A DNA stretch of 64,000 bases from Streptomyces sp. SID12488 (GCF_010548275.1 NZ_JAAGLT010000001.1:806001-870000), one strand, 5' to 3'; shown: positions 18,997 to 28,270, counted from the first letter of the stretch. Numbers and translations are program-made. Notes: generated from the letters alone by a model not told the origin.

Positions 18997-19110
18997 TCAG
19001 CCCTGGCGCTGCTTGTGGCGCGGGTTCTCGCAGATGACCATGACCCGACCGTGACGGCGGATCACCCTGCACTTGTCGCAGATCTTCTTGACGCTCGGCT
19101 TGACCTTCAT
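18997..19110 (-). CDS. rpmJ: 50S ribosomal protein L36
   Basis: A 37-residue protein, [20 protein letters not shown] and so on, ending NPRHKQRQG. It has the zinc ligands of the C+ form (Cys11, Cys14, Cys27, His32). It lies 60 bases downstream of infA. Keeping the zinc-binding form is notable because Streptomyces can carry a second zinc-free L36 elsewhere (established knowledge). Confidence 0.97.
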   Translation of the reverse strand: MKVKPSVKKICDKCRVIRRHGRVMVICENPRHKQRQG

Positions 19111-19170
19111 GGGGTGAGGTTCTCCGGGTCAGGTGCCGGCGGTCCCGCTTTCACGGGACGTGGGCAAGAT

Positions 19171-19392
19171 CTACTTGTATCGGTAGACGATGCGGCCTCG
19201 AGTCAGGTCGTACGGAGACAGCTCCACCACGACCCGGTCGTCAGGGAGGATGCGGATGTAGTGCATACGCATCTTGCCGCTGATGTGTGCCAGGACCTGG
19301 TGGCCGTTCTGGAGCTCAACCTTGAACATTGCGTTCGGAAGAGACTCGACGACAGTGCCCTCGATCTCGATGGCACCTTGCTTCTTGGCCAC
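19171..19392 (-). CDS. infA: Translation initiation factor IF-1
   Basis: A 73-residue OB-fold protein, starting at the GTG at 19390-19392 ([20 protein letters not shown]) and ending RGRIVYRYK. It occupies the 30S A site during initiation. An upstream in-frame extension of 26 residues exists but has no conserved content. It heads the infA-rpmJ-rpsM-rpsK-rpoA-rplQ group. Confidence 0.97.
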   Translation of the reverse strand: MAKKQGAIEIEGTVVESLPNAMFKVELQNGHQVLAHISGKMRMHYIRILPDDRVVVELSPYDLTRGRIVYRYK

Positions 19393-19851
19393 GCTTCGCC
19401 CTTCGAATCGACTACCTTGATCGACTCCCTTGCGTTCCCCTAATGGGCGCATGCGGACATGCGGGTGCACGAGAGCCGACGAGTCAGTCTACGTCAGCAC
19501 ACCCGGAAAGACGAATCGAGGAAGGATGCCCCGCACCCGTGATCCTTAACCAGCACAGGGGCGGCGGACACAGCCCCGACGGACCCCGGGGTCCAGGGAC
19601 AAAGCCCCAACCGGGGCACAGGCGACGCACCTCCGCCAAGACCCGAAGACACAGCCCCGCCGAGCTCCAGAGCCACAACCCCGGAACCCAAGGGCATAGC
19701 CCCAGGCGGGGTACAGGGGACGCAGTCCCCGCCAGGGGCGCAGGGGACGCAGTCCCCGCCAGGGGCGCAGGGGACGCAGTCCCCGCCAGGGGCGCAGGGG
19801 CTGCGCCCCTGGGGATGGGACGGGTAGGGGCGGCGGGGGCGAGAAAAGCCG
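19393..19851. other. 459-base gap between map and infA, filled with GC-rich repeats
   Basis: The gap holds the infA promoter side (about 19393-19540), then a run of short GGGG/CCCC inverted repeats from about 19550 to 19815, including a perfect 27-bp tandem repeat described separately. Several units (ACAGCCCCG, GGGGCACAGG, GGGGTACAGG) look like degenerate relatives of that repeat. No open frame in it looks coding. Confidence 0.6.
19714..19794. repeat. 27-bp tandem repeat, three perfect copies
   Basis: The unit CAGGGGACGCAGTCCCCGCC plus AGGGGCG occurs at 19714-19740, 19741-19767 and 19768-19794 without a mismatch. A fourth, truncated and altered unit (CAGGGGCTGCGCCCCTGGGG) follows. Each unit contains GGGGAC...GTCCCC, so each can form a small hairpin. 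Confidence 0.95.
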
Positions 19852-20688
19852 CTACGCCAGCGGATCCGGCGCCGCAGTCACCCCATGCTCCGCCAACTTC
19901 GCCAGCCCCCCGTCGGGAGACGTAAGCACCAACGGCCCCGCCTCGGTCAACGCCACCGAATGCTCCCAGTGCGACGACCAGGTCCCGTCCGTCGTGATGA
20001 CCGTCCAGTCGTCCGCGAGGACCTCGGTCCTCGGCGTACCCAACGACACCATCGGCTCGATCGCGAGACAGAACCCGGGGACCAGCTTCGGCCCCTTCCC
20101 CCGCTTGCGCTCGACGTAGTTCAGCAGATGCGGGTCCATGTGCATCTCGGTCCCGATGCCATGCCCGCCGTAGTCCTCGATGATCCCGTACCGCCCGCCG
20201 CCCGCCCTGGGCTGACGGCGGATGTACGTCTCGATCGCACGCGAGATGTCGACCAGCCGGTTCCCCAGCTTCATCGCCGCGATCCCCGCCCACATCGACT
20301 CCTCCGTCACCCGCGACAGCTCGATCAGCTCGGGAGCGTGCCCCGACCCCACGAACGCCGTGTACGCCGCGTCCCCGTGCCAGCCGTCGATGATCGCGCC
20401 GCAGTCGATGGAGATGATGTCCCCGTCCTTCAGCACGACCTCGTCGGACGGGATGCCATGGACGACGACCTCGTTGACAGAGGTACAGATCGTGGCCGGG
20501 AACCCGCCGTACCCAAGGAAGTTCGGCTTCGCGTTGTGCTCCGCGAGCACTTTCCGGGCGACCTCGTCCAGATCCCTCGTACTGGCACCCGGCACGGCCG
20601 CCTCACGAGTGGCCGCGTGGATGGCGGCGACGACAAGCCCCGCCTCGCGCATCTTGGCGATCTGCTCGGGGGTCTTGATCTGCACCAT
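19852..20688 (-). CDS. map: Methionine aminopeptidase, type I
   Basis: A 278-residue metalloenzyme that removes the initiator Met. The five metal ligands are in SIDCGAIIDGWHGDAAYT (two Asp), YGGHGIGTEMH (His), and the two Glu in LAIEPM and the region WSSHWEHSVALTE. The start ATG at 20686-20688 has AGGAGG eleven bases upstream. A longer in-frame form starting at 20775 lacks support. It lies between adk and infA, as in many actinobacteria, but hairpins and long gaps on both sides suggest it has its own transcript. Confidence 0.97.
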   Translation of the reverse strand: MVQIKTPEQIAKMREAGLVVAAIHAATREAAVPGASTRDLDEVARKVLAEHNAKPNFLGYGGFPATICTSVNEVVVHGIPSDEVVLKDGDIISIDCGAIIDGWHGDAAYTAFVGSGHAPELIELSRVTEESMWAGIAAMKLGNRLVDISRAIETYIRRQPRAGGGRYGIIEDYGGHGIGTEMHMDPHLLNYVERKRGKGPKLVPGFCLAIEPMVSLGTPRTEVLADDWTVITTDGTWSSHWEHSVALTEAGPLVLTSPDGGLAKLAEHGVTAAPDPLA

Positions 20689-20907
20689 TATGAGTTGCGC
20701 CTCCTGGCCACTGGTACTGCGGCGCTCCAGGATACGCGTACGTACGGATGTACGCCGAAACGGCGAATGTGTCATGTCCCGAACAGCAAGACCCCGGTCG
20801 GTGCTTCGAAACCCGGCCGGCCCGCTGGAACGGCGGCGGCGTCTGTGTGGTCTCCCCGGTCATCAGGGAAAGCGACTGCCAGCATCGTCGAGGGTCAGAG
20901 CAGTGAA

Positions 20908-20944
20908 GAAGCCCCCGTCGTCCGAGGCGGACGACGGGGGCTTC
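20908..20944 (-). terminator. Terminator of the secY-adk transcript
   Basis: The arms GAAGCCCCCGTCGTCC and GGACGACGGGGGCTTC form a perfect 16-base stem around a 5-base loop (GAGGC), beginning about 20 bases beyond the adk stop. Confidence 0.9.
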
Positions 20945-20965
20945 TCTACAGAATTTCGAACGCTG

Positions 20966-21628
20966 CTACTTACCGTCCTCGTCACGCCGAAGGGCGCTCA
21001 TGGCCCGAGCGGTGACTTCGTCGACCTTGCCGAGCGCGGAGATGGTGACGACCAGTCCCTGCGTCTTGAAGTAGTCGATGATCGGTTCGGTCTGCGTGTG
21101 GTAGACCTCCAGCCGCTTGCGAACCGTCTCCTCGGAGTCGTCGTCCCGCTGGTACAGCTCGCCACCGCAGGTGTCACAGACACCCTCGGCCTTCGGCGCC
21201 TGGTACGTCACGTGGAAGACATGCGCCGAGTCGTTACGGCAGATGCGGCGGCCGGCGATGCGCTTGACCACCTCGTCCTCGGGGACCTCCAGGTCGAGGA
21301 CCGCGTCCAGCTTCATGGACTCGGCCTTCAGCATCTCGTCCAGCGCCTCGGCCTGCGAAACGTTCCGCGGGAAACCGTCCAGCAGAAAGCCGTTCACCGC
21401 GTCGGACTGCTCCATGCGGTCCTTGGCCATCGCGATCGTGACCTCGTCCGGCACCAGGTTGCCCGCGTCCATGTAGGACTTCGCGAGTTTCCCGAGTTCC
21501 GTCTGCTTGCTGATGTTGGCCCGGAAGAGGTCGCCCGTGGAGATGTGCGGGATCGACAGGTTCTTGGCGAGGAACGCGGCCTGCGTTCCCTTCCCGGCAC
21601 CAGGCGGCCCGACGAGGACGATACGCAT
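20966..21628 (-). CDS. adk: Adenylate kinase
   Basis: A 220-residue enzyme converting ATP and AMP to two ADP. The P-loop is GPPGAGKGTQ at residues 7-16. The long LID contains CRNDSAHVFH and CDTCGGELYQRDDD, i.e. the Cys-rich zinc-type LID. The NMP-binding site (STGDLFRANI) and DGFPRNVSQAEAL are standard. Its ATG overlaps the secY stop by one base (TGATG), so translation is coupled. Confidence 0.98.
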   Translation of the reverse strand: MRIVLVGPPGAGKGTQAAFLAKNLSIPHISTGDLFRANISKQTELGKLAKSYMDAGNLVPDEVTIAMAKDRMEQSDAVNGFLLDGFPRNVSQAEALDEMLKAESMKLDAVLDLEVPEDEVVKRIAGRRICRNDSAHVFHVTYQAPKAEGVCDTCGGELYQRDDDSEETVRKRLEVYHTQTEPIIDYFKTQGLVVTISALGKVDEVTARAMSALRRDEDGK

Positions 21629-22947
21629 CAGCGGAGGAACCCTTCGTAATTGCGCTGCTGGAGCTGGCTCTCAATCTGCTTCACGGTCTCAAGACCGACA
21701 CCCACGATGATGAGGATGCTGGTCCCGCCGAACGGGAAGTTCTGGTTTGCATTGAAACCAACCAACGCCATCGTCGGGACGAGAGCGATCAGACCCAGGT
21801 ACAGCGAACCCGGCCAGGTGATCCGGTTGAGTACGTAACTCAGGTACTCAGCAGTCGGCCGACCAGCCCGGATGCCCGGGATGAAGCCACCATACTTCTT
21901 CATGTTGTCGGCTACTTCTTCGGGGTTGAAGGAGATGGCGACATAGAAGAACGCGAAGAAAACGATCAGCAAGAAGTACGTGGCGATGTAAATCGGGTGG
22001 TCACCCTTGGTCAGGTTCGCCTCGATCCACGTCTTCCAGCCGGAAGTGCCGCCGGAGAACTGCGCGACCAACGCGGGGATGTAGAGCAGCGACGAGGCAA
22101 AGATCACAGGGATGATGCCGGCCTGGTTGACCTTGAGCGGGATGTACGTCGACGTACCGCCGTAGGACCGGCGGCCGATCATTCGCTTCGCGTACTGGAC
22201 CGGGATCCGGCGCTGCGCCTGCTCGACGAAGACCACCAGCGCGACCATGACGAGGCCGACGATGATGACCGTACCGAACTCGATCCAACCGTCCGCCAGA
22301 GTGCCCTGGGTCTTGATGGCCCACAGCGCGGACGGGAAGGTGGCGGCGATCGAGATGAACATCAGGATGGACATGCCGTTGCCGATACCGCGGTCGGTGA
22401 TGAGCTCACCGAGCCACATGACGACGGCCGTGCCGGCGGTCATGGTGATGACCATGGTGATGGTCACGAAGATCGACTGGTCCGGGACGATCTCGCTGGC
22501 GACGGTGCAGCCGCTGAAGAGCGCGCCGCTGCGCGCGGTGGCGACCAGGCCGGTGCCCTGGAGGATGGCGAGAGCCACAGTCAGGTAACGGGTGTACTGC
22601 GTGATCTTCGCTGTGCCCGCCTGGCCCTCCTTCTTGAGGGCTTCCAGCCGCGGGATCACCACCGTCAGCAGCTGCAGGATGATGCTCGCCGTGATGTACG
22701 GCATGATGCCCAGCGCGAAGATCGTGATCTGCAGCAGCGCCCCGCCGCTGAACATGTTCACCAGACCGAACAGGCCCTGGCTTCCGCTCTTCGAGACGGA
22801 GTCGATACACGTCTGGACGTTCTGATAGTCGACACCTGGGATCGGGATGTGCGTGCCCACCCGATAGACCACGATGATGCCGAGCGTGAAGAGCAGCTTC
22901 TTGCGCAGGTCGGGCGTCTTGAACGCCCGGGCGAACGCGGTGAGCAC
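21628..22947 (-). CDS. secY: Protein translocase subunit SecY
   Basis: A 439-residue polytopic protein with ten predicted membrane helices, starting at GTG 22945-22947 (LTAFARAFKTPDLRKKLLFT). The plug/helix 2 region GVDYQNVQ...LFGLVNMFSGG and the cytoplasmic loops QRRIPVQYAKRMIGRRSYGG and GFIPGIRAGRPTAEYL are present. It forms the Sec channel with SecE and SecG. A strong terminator lies between rplO and secY, so secY-adk is probably driven from its own promoter within 22948-23120 or by read-through. Confidence 0.98.
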   Translation of the reverse strand: MLTAFARAFKTPDLRKKLLFTLGIIVVYRVGTHIPIPGVDYQNVQTCIDSVSKSGSQGLFGLVNMFSGGALLQITIFALGIMPYITASIILQLLTVVIPRLEALKKEGQAGTAKITQYTRYLTVALAILQGTGLVATARSGALFSGCTVASEIVPDQSIFVTITMVITMTAGTAVVMWLGELITDRGIGNGMSILMFISIAATFPSALWAIKTQGTLADGWIEFGTVIIVGLVMVALVVFVEQAQRRIPVQYAKRMIGRRSYGGTSTYIPLKVNQAGIIPVIFASSLLYIPALVAQFSGGTSGWKTWIEANLTKGDHPIYIATYFLLIVFFAFFYVAISFNPEEVADNMKKYGGFIPGIRAGRPTAEYLSYVLNRITWPGSLYLGLIALVPTMALVGFNANQNFPFGGTSILIIVGVGLETVKQIESQLQQRNYEGFLR

Positions 22948-23122
22948 GGTGCCTCCTGCGACCCCCGCGCTACTGCGTAGAGGTGACGGTTTTGAGGTTC
23001 GACGAATACGTTGACAGATAACTAACAGCCGAGAGGGGTCCGGAGTTCCTCATGAACACAGCGGACTCAACTTGACAGTGCTGGCCACCTTACCGGCGAC
23101 CATGGCTCCTAGGAACGACCAA

Positions 23123-23154
23123 CCGGGGATACCCCATTTGTGGGGTATCCCCGG
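23123..23154 (-). terminator. Strong hairpin between rplO and secY
   Basis: A perfect 14-base stem (CCGGGGATACCCCA and complement) with a TTTG loop, about 37 bases past the rplO stop. It defines the end of the spc ribosomal group or a strong attenuator before secY. The rest of the 243-base gap (22948-23190) shows no gene. Confidence 0.85.
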
Positions 23155-23190
23155 TAGGGATCGCTCAAGTCATCGAGACGCCTGTGGTGT

Positions 23191-23646
23191 TCAGAGCAAC
23201 TCGGTGACGGTACCGCCGGCGGCGGTGATCTTCTCCTTGGCGGAGCCGGAGACGGCGTCAACCGTCACCTGCAGCGCCACGGAGATCTCGCCCTGGCCGA
23301 GGACCTTGACGAGGCTGTTCTTGCGAACCGCACCGTTGGCGACGAGCCCCTCGACGGTGACTTCGCCACCCTCCGGGTACAGGGCGCCCAGCTTGTCGAG
23401 GTTCACGACCTGGTACTCGGTCTTGAACGGGTTCCGGAAGCCCTTGAGCTTCGGGAGACGCATGTGGAGGGGCATCTGGCCACCCTCGAAACGCGCCGGA
23501 ACCTGGTAACGGGCCTTCGTGCCCTTGGTACCACGTCCAGCCGTCTTACCCTTCGACGCCTCACCACGACCCACACGGGTCTTGGCGGTCTTGGCGCCCG
23601 GGGCAGGACGGAGGTTGTGGATCTTGAGCGGGCTGTTTTCCGCCAT
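23191..23646 (-). CDS. rplO: 50S ribosomal protein L15
   Basis: A 151-residue protein beginning [20 protein letters not shown] after MAEN, with the Gly/Lys-rich arm [20 protein letters not shown] that threads into 23S rRNA, and the globular end [18 protein letters not shown]. It is the last ribosomal gene of the spc group, two bases after rpmD. Confidence 0.98.
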   Translation of the reverse strand: MAENSPLKIHNLRPAPGAKTAKTRVGRGEASKGKTAGRGTKGTKARYQVPARFEGGQMPLHMRLPKLKGFRNPFKTEYQVVNLDKLGALYPEGGEVTVEGLVANGAVRKNSLVKVLGQGEISVALQVTVDAVSGSAKEKITAAGGTVTELL

Positions 23647-23648
23647 GA

Positions 23649-23831
23649 TCAGTCGACCTCCTCAACCGTCACGAGGTGGCGGACGGTGTGAACCATTCCG
23701 CGGAACTCGGGGCGGTCCTCCTTGACGACCTGCGTGTTGATGCCCTTGAGACCAAGGGAGCGCAGGGTGTCACGGTGGTTCTGCTTGCTGCCGATGTACG
23801 ACTTCGTCTGCGTGACCTTGAGGCGAGCCAT
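23649..23831 (-). CDS. rpmD: 50S ribosomal protein L30
   Basis: A 60-residue protein, [20 protein letters not shown] through [16 protein letters not shown], matching the short bacterial L30 with its ferredoxin-like fold. The ATG at 23829-23831 overlaps the rpsE stop by one base. Confidence 0.97.
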   Translation of the reverse strand: MARLKVTQTKSYIGSKQNHRDTLRSLGLKGINTQVVKEDRPEFRGMVHTVRHLVTVEEVD

Positions 23832-24436
23832 TACGCACCCGCTCCCGCACGCGCACGGAGCAGAGCCGCGGGGGCGACGTCCTCGAGGGGCAGACCACGG
23901 CGAGCCGCGATCTCCTCGGGACGCTGCAGGCCCTTGAGGGCCGCCACGGTCGCGTGCACGATGTTGATCGCGTTGGACGAGCCGAGCGACTTCGACAGGA
24001 TGTCGTGAACGCCGGCGCACTCCAGGACAGCACGCACCGGGCCACCGGCGATAACGCCGGTACCGGGGGAAGCAGGCTTGAGCAGGACGACGCCCGCGGC
24101 CTTCTCGCCCGTGATCGGGTGCGGGATGGTGCCCTGGATACGGGGGACCTTGAAGAAGTGCTTCTTGGCCTCTTCAACACCCTTGGCGATCGCGGCCGGC
24201 ACCTCCTTGGCCTTGCCGTAACCGACACCGACGGTGCCATCGCCATCGCCCACTACGACGAGCGCAGTGAAGCTGAAGCGACGACCACCCTTCACAACCT
24301 TGGCGACGCGGTTGATCGCGACAACGCGCTCAACGTACGCGGTCTTCTCGGCGGCAGCAGCGCCGCCGTCACGGCCCTTCCGGTCCCGCCGCTCGCCGCC
24401 ACCGGCACCGCTTCCGCGGCGCTGGGGTCCAGCCAT
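23831..24436 (-). CDS. rpsE: 30S ribosomal protein S5
   Basis: A 201-residue protein with a basic, Gly/Arg-rich N-terminus ([20 protein letters not shown]), the S5 double-stranded RNA-binding domain ([20 protein letters not shown], with the loop linked to spectinomycin resistance and decoding accuracy), and [20 protein letters not shown]. The stop overlaps the rpmD start. Confidence 0.98.
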   Translation of the reverse strand: MAGPQRRGSGAGGGERRDRKGRDGGAAAAEKTAYVERVVAINRVAKVVKGGRRFSFTALVVVGDGDGTVGVGYGKAKEVPAAIAKGVEEAKKHFFKVPRIQGTIPHPITGEKAAGVVLLKPASPGTGVIAGGPVRAVLECAGVHDILSKSLGSSNAINIVHATVAALKGLQRPEEIAARRGLPLEDVAPAALLRARAGAGA

Positions 24437-24507
24437 TGGATTACCTCTCTCTTTTTCCGCTAGCTACGCTGCGCTGCGACGGTTAAGTCGCGAGCGCGAC
24501 GGGCGGC

Positions 24508-24894
24508 TCAGAACTTGAGCCCGGCTTCGCGGGCGGCGTCGGCCAGGGCGGCGATACGCCCGGCGTACCGGCTGCCACCACGGTCGAACACGACGGACTC
24601 GACACCGGCGGCCTTGGCGCGCTCGGCCACGAGTGCGCCGACCTTGCCGGCCTGCGCCGACTTGTCTTCGCCCTCGTTACCGCGGATCGAGGCGTCCAGG
24701 GTCGAAGCCGACGCCAGGGTGTGACCCTTGATGTCGTCGATGACCTGGGCCACGATGTGGCGGTTCGAGCGGGTTACCACCAGGCGGGGACGCTCACCCG
24801 TTCCGTTGACCTTCTTACGGATCCGGATGTGACGACGCTTGATGGCAGCACGCTTGTAAGCGTCGCCCTTAGCGATCTTCGTACCGTATGCCAT
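24508..24894 (-). CDS. rplR: 50S ribosomal protein L18
   Basis: A 128-residue protein with [32 protein letters not shown] and the ending [20 protein letters not shown]. It carries 5S rRNA into the 50S subunit. It lies three bases after rplF and 71 bases before rpsE. Confidence 0.98.
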   Translation of the reverse strand: MAYGTKIAKGDAYKRAAIKRRHIRIRKKVNGTGERPRLVVTRSNRHIVAQVIDDIKGHTLASASTLDASIRGNEGEDKSAQAGKVGALVAERAKAAGVESVVFDRGGSRYAGRIAALADAAREAGLKF

Positions 24895-24897
24895 GGC

Positions 24898-25437
24898 TTA
24901 CTTACCCGCCTTTCCGACCTTGCGCCGGATGACTTCGCCCTCGTACTTGACGCCCTTGGCCTTGTACGGGTCAGGCTTGCGCAGCTTGCGGATGTTGGCC
25001 GCAACCTCGCCGACCTTCTGCTTGTCGATGCCCTCGACCGAGAACCGCGTCGGGTTCTCGACCTTGAAGCTGATGCCCTCGGGCGCTTCGACGGTGATCG
25101 GGTGGCTGTAGCCGAGCGCGAACTCGAGGTTCGAGCCCTTCGCCGCCACGCGGTAACCGACACCGCTGATCTCGAGCTTCTTCACGTAACCCGCGGTTAC
25201 GCCGGTGATCATGTTCGCCACCAGCGTGCGGGACAGGCCGTGCAGGGCCTTGTTCTGACGCTCGTCGTTGGGGCGGGTGACGTTGAGAACGCCGTCCTCA
25301 CCCTTGGCGATGTCGATCGGCGCAGCGACGGTGTGGGAGAGAGAGCCCTTGGGGCCCTTCACCGAAACCGTACGGCCGTCGATGGTGACGTCCACGCCGG
25401 CGGGAACCGTGATGGGGAGCTTGCCAATACGCGACAT
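24898..25437 (-). CDS. rplF: 50S ribosomal protein L6
   Basis: A 179-residue protein of two repeated alpha/beta domains: [40 protein letters not shown], and the C-terminal RNA-binding [20 protein letters not shown]. It sits near the GTPase-associated centre. It lies 21 bases downstream of rpsH. Confidence 0.98.
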   Translation of the reverse strand: MSRIGKLPITVPAGVDVTIDGRTVSVKGPKGSLSHTVAAPIDIAKGEDGVLNVTRPNDERQNKALHGLSRTLVANMITGVTAGYVKKLEISGVGYRVAAKGSNLEFALGYSHPITVEAPEGISFKVENPTRFSVEGIDKQKVGEVAANIRKLRKPDPYKAKGVKYEGEVIRRKVGKAGK

Positions 25438-25458
25438 AGCTGTTTCCTCCGTTCCCTT

Positions 25459-25857
25459 CTACCAGACGTAGGCGAGGACTTCTCCGCCTACGCCCTTCTT
25501 GCCGGCCTGCTGTCCAGTGAGGAGACCGTGCGACGTGGAGATGATCGCCACGCCGAGGCCACCGAGCACCTTGGGCAGGGAGGTGGACTTCGCGTACACA
25601 CGCAGACCCGGCTTCGAGATCCGCTTGATGCCCGCGATGGAGCGCTCACGGTTCGGGCCGAACTTCAGCTCGAGGACGAGCTTCTTGCCGACTTCGGCGT
25701 CCTCGACCTTCCAGCCGGTGATGAAGCCCTCCTGCTGGAGGATCTCCGCGATGTGCGACTTGATCTTGCTGTGCGGCATCGCGACATCGTCGTGGTACGC
25801 CGAGTTCGCGTTACGCAGACGAGTCAGCATGTCCGCGATCGGATCAGTCATGGTCAT
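25459..25857 (-). CDS. rpsH: 30S ribosomal protein S8
   Basis: A 132-residue protein, [20 protein letters not shown] to [20 protein letters not shown], with the conserved STSHG segment that binds 16S helix 21. In E. coli S8 represses the spc operon by binding its mRNA; here a 220-base gap lies just upstream of rpsH (25858-26077), see findings. Confidence 0.98.
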   Translation of the reverse strand: MTMTDPIADMLTRLRNANSAYHDDVAMPHSKIKSHIAEILQQEGFITGWKVEDAEVGKKLVLELKFGPNRERSIAGIKRISKPGLRVYAKSTSLPKVLGGLGVAIISTSHGLLTGQQAGKKGVGGEVLAYVW

Positions 25858-26077
25858 GAATTGGCCTTCGGCCTCTCTCGCCGGGGTTTCCTGGATGCGC
25901 CATCCCTCTCCCCACTCACTCAGTGGCGGGACGGGTGCGGTGCGGGGGACCTACGGCGTAGTAAGTCGTACGGGCGGCAATCAGGCGCCCAACCCTCCTA
26001 GCCTAAGCCATGGAGGGATGGGCACCTGACCAACCCATTTGCTTACCGAGAGCTTCGGGAATCCCTAAAAAGCGGGA
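25858..26077 (-). promoter_or_regulatory. 220-base intercistronic region between rpsN and rpsH
   Basis: The neighbours in this operon are spaced by a few bases, but this gap is long, contains no gene, and has several short self-complementary stretches, including AATCCC (26060-26065 or so) opposite GGGATT just after rpsN. It could hold an internal promoter or an S8-responsive RNA structure. No specific element can be named from the sequence. Confidence 0.35.
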
Positions 26078-26263
26078 TTACCAGGAGCTCTTGGTCACGC
26101 CCGGCAGCTCGCCACGGTGAGCCATCTCACGAAGGCAGACGCGGCACAGGCCGAACTTGCGGTACACGGAGTGCGGACGGCCACAGCGCTGGCAGCGCGT
26201 GTAACCACGTACGCCGAACTTGGGCTTACGAGCAGCCTTGGCAATCAGAGCCTTCTTCGCCAT
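26078..26263 (-). CDS. rpsZ: 30S ribosomal protein S14, zinc type
   Basis: A 61-residue short S14 with two CxxC zinc knuckles (TRCQRCG and LCRVC), ending [11 protein letters not shown]. This is the zinc-dependent (C+) form, with a longer zinc-free paralog often encoded elsewhere in Streptomyces. It starts at ATG 26261-26263, five bases after rplE. Confidence 0.97.
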   Translation of the reverse strand: MAKKALIAKAARKPKFGVRGYTRCQRCGRPHSVYRKFGLCRVCLREMAHRGELPGVTKSSW

Positions 26264-26268
26264 CTCGC

Positions 26269-26826
26269 TTACGCCTCCTTGAAGGGGAAGCCGAGGTGAC
26301 GGAGGAGCGCGCGGCCCTCAGCGTCGTTGGTCGCCGTGGTCACCACGGTGATGTCCATACCCCGGGTGCGGTCGATCTTGTCCTGGTCGATCTCGTGGAA
26401 CATGACCTGCTCGGTGAGACCGAAGGTGTAGTTGCCACGGCCGTCGAACTGCTTGGGAGACAGACCACGGAAGTCGCGGATGCGCGGCAGCGCGAGCGAC
26501 AGGGTGCGGTCCAGGAACTCCCACATGCGGTCGCCACGAAGCGTGACGTGGGCACCGATCGGCTGGCCCTCGCGCAGCTTGAACTGCGCGATGGACTTAC
26601 GGGCCTTGGTGACGGCCGGCTTCTGACCCGTGATGGTGGTCAGGTCACGGACGGCACCGTCCATGAGCTTCGAGTCACGGGCGGCGTCGCCGACACCCAT
26701 GTTGACCACGATCTTGACGAGACCGGGGATCTGCATGACGTTCTCGTAGGAGAACTCCTCACGCAGCTTGCCCGCGATCTCCTCGCGGTACTTCGTCTTG
26801 AGACGCGGAGTCGTGGTGGTAGTCAT
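26269..26826 (-). CDS. rplE: 50S ribosomal protein L5
   Basis: A 185-residue protein that binds 5S rRNA and contacts P-site t[63 protein letters not shown], and the end [18 protein letters not shown]. The start overlaps the rplX stop by one base. Confidence 0.98.
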   Translation of the reverse strand: MTTTTTPRLKTKYREEIAGKLREEFSYENVMQIPGLVKIVVNMGVGDAARDSKLMDGAVRDLTTITGQKPAVTKARKSIAQFKLREGQPIGAHVTLRGDRMWEFLDRTLSLALPRIRDFRGLSPKQFDGRGNYTFGLTEQVMFHEIDQDKIDRTRGMDITVVTTATNDAEGRALLRHLGFPFKEA

Positions 26827-27149
26827 CAGATGTCCTCACCCGTCCGCTTGGCAACGCGGATCTTGTTGCCCTCGTCGTCGAAGCGGTAACCGACACGCGT
26901 GACAACCTTGTTGCCGTCCTTCTCAACGACCAGCTGGACGTTGGAGACGTGGACGGGCGCCTCGGTCGTGACGATGCCGCCGGCCTGCGAACCCTTTGCG
27001 GTCGGGCCGGCCTTGGTGTGCTTCTTGACCCGGTTGACACCCTCGACCAGGACGCGGTCCTCACGGGGGAAGGCCGCGATGACCTTGCCCTGCTTGCCCC
27101 TGTCCTTACCGGTGATGACCTGAACCAGGTCGCCCTTCTTGATCTTCAT
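26826..27149 (-). CDS. rplX: 50S ribosomal protein L24
   Basis: A 107-residue protein with an N-terminal KOW motif ([20 protein letters not shown]), [16 protein letters not shown], and a bacterial L24 C-terminal half. It is an assembly initiator for 50S. It lies two bases after rplN. Confidence 0.98.
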   Translation of the reverse strand: MKIKKGDLVQVITGKDRGKQGKVIAAFPREDRVLVEGVNRVKKHTKAGPTAKGSQAGGIVTTEAPVHVSNVQLVVEKDGNKVVTRVGYRFDDEGNKIRVAKRTGEDI

Positions 27150-27151
27150 GC

Positions 27152-27520
27152 TTACAGCACCTCCGGCGCGAGCGAGATGATCTTCATGAACTTCTTCTCG
27201 CGCAGCTCCCGGCCCACCGGGCCGAAGATACGGGTGCCACGAGGGTCGCCGTCGTTCTTAAGAACGACAGCGGCGTTCTCGTCGAAGCGGATGTACGAGC
27301 CGTCGGGACGGCGGCGCTCCTTGACGGTGCGAACGATGACGGCCTTGATGACGTCACCCTTCTTCACGTTGCCACCGGGGATCGCGTCCTTGACGGTGGC
27401 GACGATGACGTCGCCGATGCCCGCGTAGCGGCGACCGGAGCCACCGAGGACACGGATGCAAAGGATTTCCTTCGCACCAGTGTTGTCGGCGACACGCAGT
27501 CGCGACTCCTGCTGGATCAC
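27152..27520 (-). CDS. rplN: 50S ribosomal protein L14
   Basis: A 122-residue protein from the GTG at 27518-27520 ([20 protein letters not shown]), which has GGAG a few bases upstream. Further blocks are [20 protein letters not shown] and the ending [16 protein letters not shown]. The open frame continues 17 codons upstream but that part runs into hairpins. It is the first gene of the spc group. Confidence 0.98.
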   Translation of the reverse strand: MIQQESRLRVADNTGAKEILCIRVLGGSGRRYAGIGDVIVATVKDAIPGGNVKKGDVIKAVIVRTVKERRRPDGSYIRFDENAAVVLKNDGDPRGTRIFGPVGRELREKKFMKIISLAPEVL

Positions 27521-27552
27521 GTCTATCTCCTGATTGTCTGCCGGTTCCCCAA

Positions 27553-27578
27553 TACGGGGTTGTCTGTACAACCCCGTA
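27553..27578. terminator. Hairpin A in the rpsQ-rplN gap
   Basis: TACGGGGTTGT and ACAACCCCGTA form a perfect 11-base stem with a CTGT loop, just upstream of the rplN ribosome-binding site. Confidence 0.6.
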
Positions 27579-27598
27579 CCGGAGCCTGGCGGAACTGC

Positions 27599-27619
27599 CC
27601 TGCGGGTAGCCCCCGCAGG
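27599..27619. terminator. Hairpin B in the rpsQ-rplN gap
   Basis: CCTGCGGG and CCCGCAGG form an 8-base stem around a 5-base loop. Confidence 0.5.
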
Positions 27620-27638
27620 AATTACTTGGGCCGCCCGG

Positions 27639-27667
27639 CGGGCTGCGTAAGTGACTCACGCAGCCCG
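27639..27667. terminator. Hairpin C in the rpsQ-rplN gap
   Basis: CGGGCTGCGT and ACGCAGCCCG form a 10-base stem around a 9-base loop. Confidence 0.6.
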
Positions 27668-27674
27668 GCCGGTT

Positions 27675-27716
27675 CCGGTGGGAGGTCCGTAAGTCGCCTT
27701 ACGGATCTCCCGCCGG
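27675..27716 (-). terminator. Long hairpin D after rpsQ, probable S10-operon terminator
   Basis: A stem of about 19 pairs with two G-U wobbles (CCGGTGGGAGGTCCGTAAG opposite CTTACGGATCTCCCGCCGG) and a TCGC loop. It lies 39 bases beyond the rpsQ stop and should be the main end or attenuation point of the S10 transcript. Confidence 0.75.
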
Positions 27717-27755
27717 AGCGGCGAGTCTGTCTACGGGTTCAAAACCCCGCAGGGA

Positions 27756-28046
27756 CTACTTGGCCTTCTCGAGGATCTCGACGATGCGCCACCGCTTCGA
27801 GGCGGACAGCGGCCGAGTCTCCATGATGATGACACGGTCGCCGACGCCGGCGGCGTTCTGCTCGTCGTGAGCCTTGAGCTTGTTCGTACGGCGGATGACC
27901 TTGCCGTACAGCGCGTGCTTCACGCGGTCCTCGACAGCGACGACGACGGTCTTGTCCATCTTGTCGCTGACGACGAGACCCTCACGGGTCTTGCGGAAGC
28001 CACGGGCTTCGGTGCTGCTCTGCTCAGTCACGTTGCTCTCGCTCAT
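27756..28046 (-). CDS. rpsQ: 30S ribosomal protein S17
   Basis: A 96-residue protein with an acidic/Ser-rich start ([19 protein letters not shown]) and the OB-fold core [20 protein letters not shown], ending [10 protein letters not shown]. It is the last gene of the S10 group here. Its ATG overlaps the rpmC stop by one base. Confidence 0.98.
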   Translation of the reverse strand: MSESNVTEQSSTEARGFRKTREGLVVSDKMDKTVVVAVEDRVKHALYGKVIRRTNKLKAHDEQNAAGVGDRVIIMETRPLSASKRWRIVEILEKAK

Positions 28047-28270
28047 CAGGCGCTCTCCACCGTCTCGATGCCCAGCTCGCGCTCACGCATCAGGGTGTAG
28101 ATCCGCGCGATGTCCTTACGGACGGCCTTGAGCCGACCGTGGTTCTCGAGCTGACCCGTCGCCGCCTGGAAGCGGAGGTTGAACAGCTCTTCCTTGGCTT
28201 CGCGGAGCTTGTTGAGAAGCTCCTCGTCACCCAGTTCGCGCAGCTCGGACGCCTTGGTACCGGCCGACAT
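28046..28270 (-). CDS. rpmC: 50S ribosomal protein L29
   Basis: A 74-residue two-helix protein ([40 protein letters not shown]) at the peptide exit site, where it binds trigger factor. The ATG at 28268-28270 overlaps the rplP stop by one base; a GTG one codon earlier is less likely. Confidence 0.97.
   Translation of the reverse strand: MSAGTKASELRELGDEELLNKLREAKEELFNLRFQAATGQLENHGRLKAVRKDIARIYTLMRERELGIETVESA

Noticed and set aside
19714..19794. CRISPR-like array
   Set aside because: The units are directly adjacent tandem copies with no spacers and no cas genes nearby.
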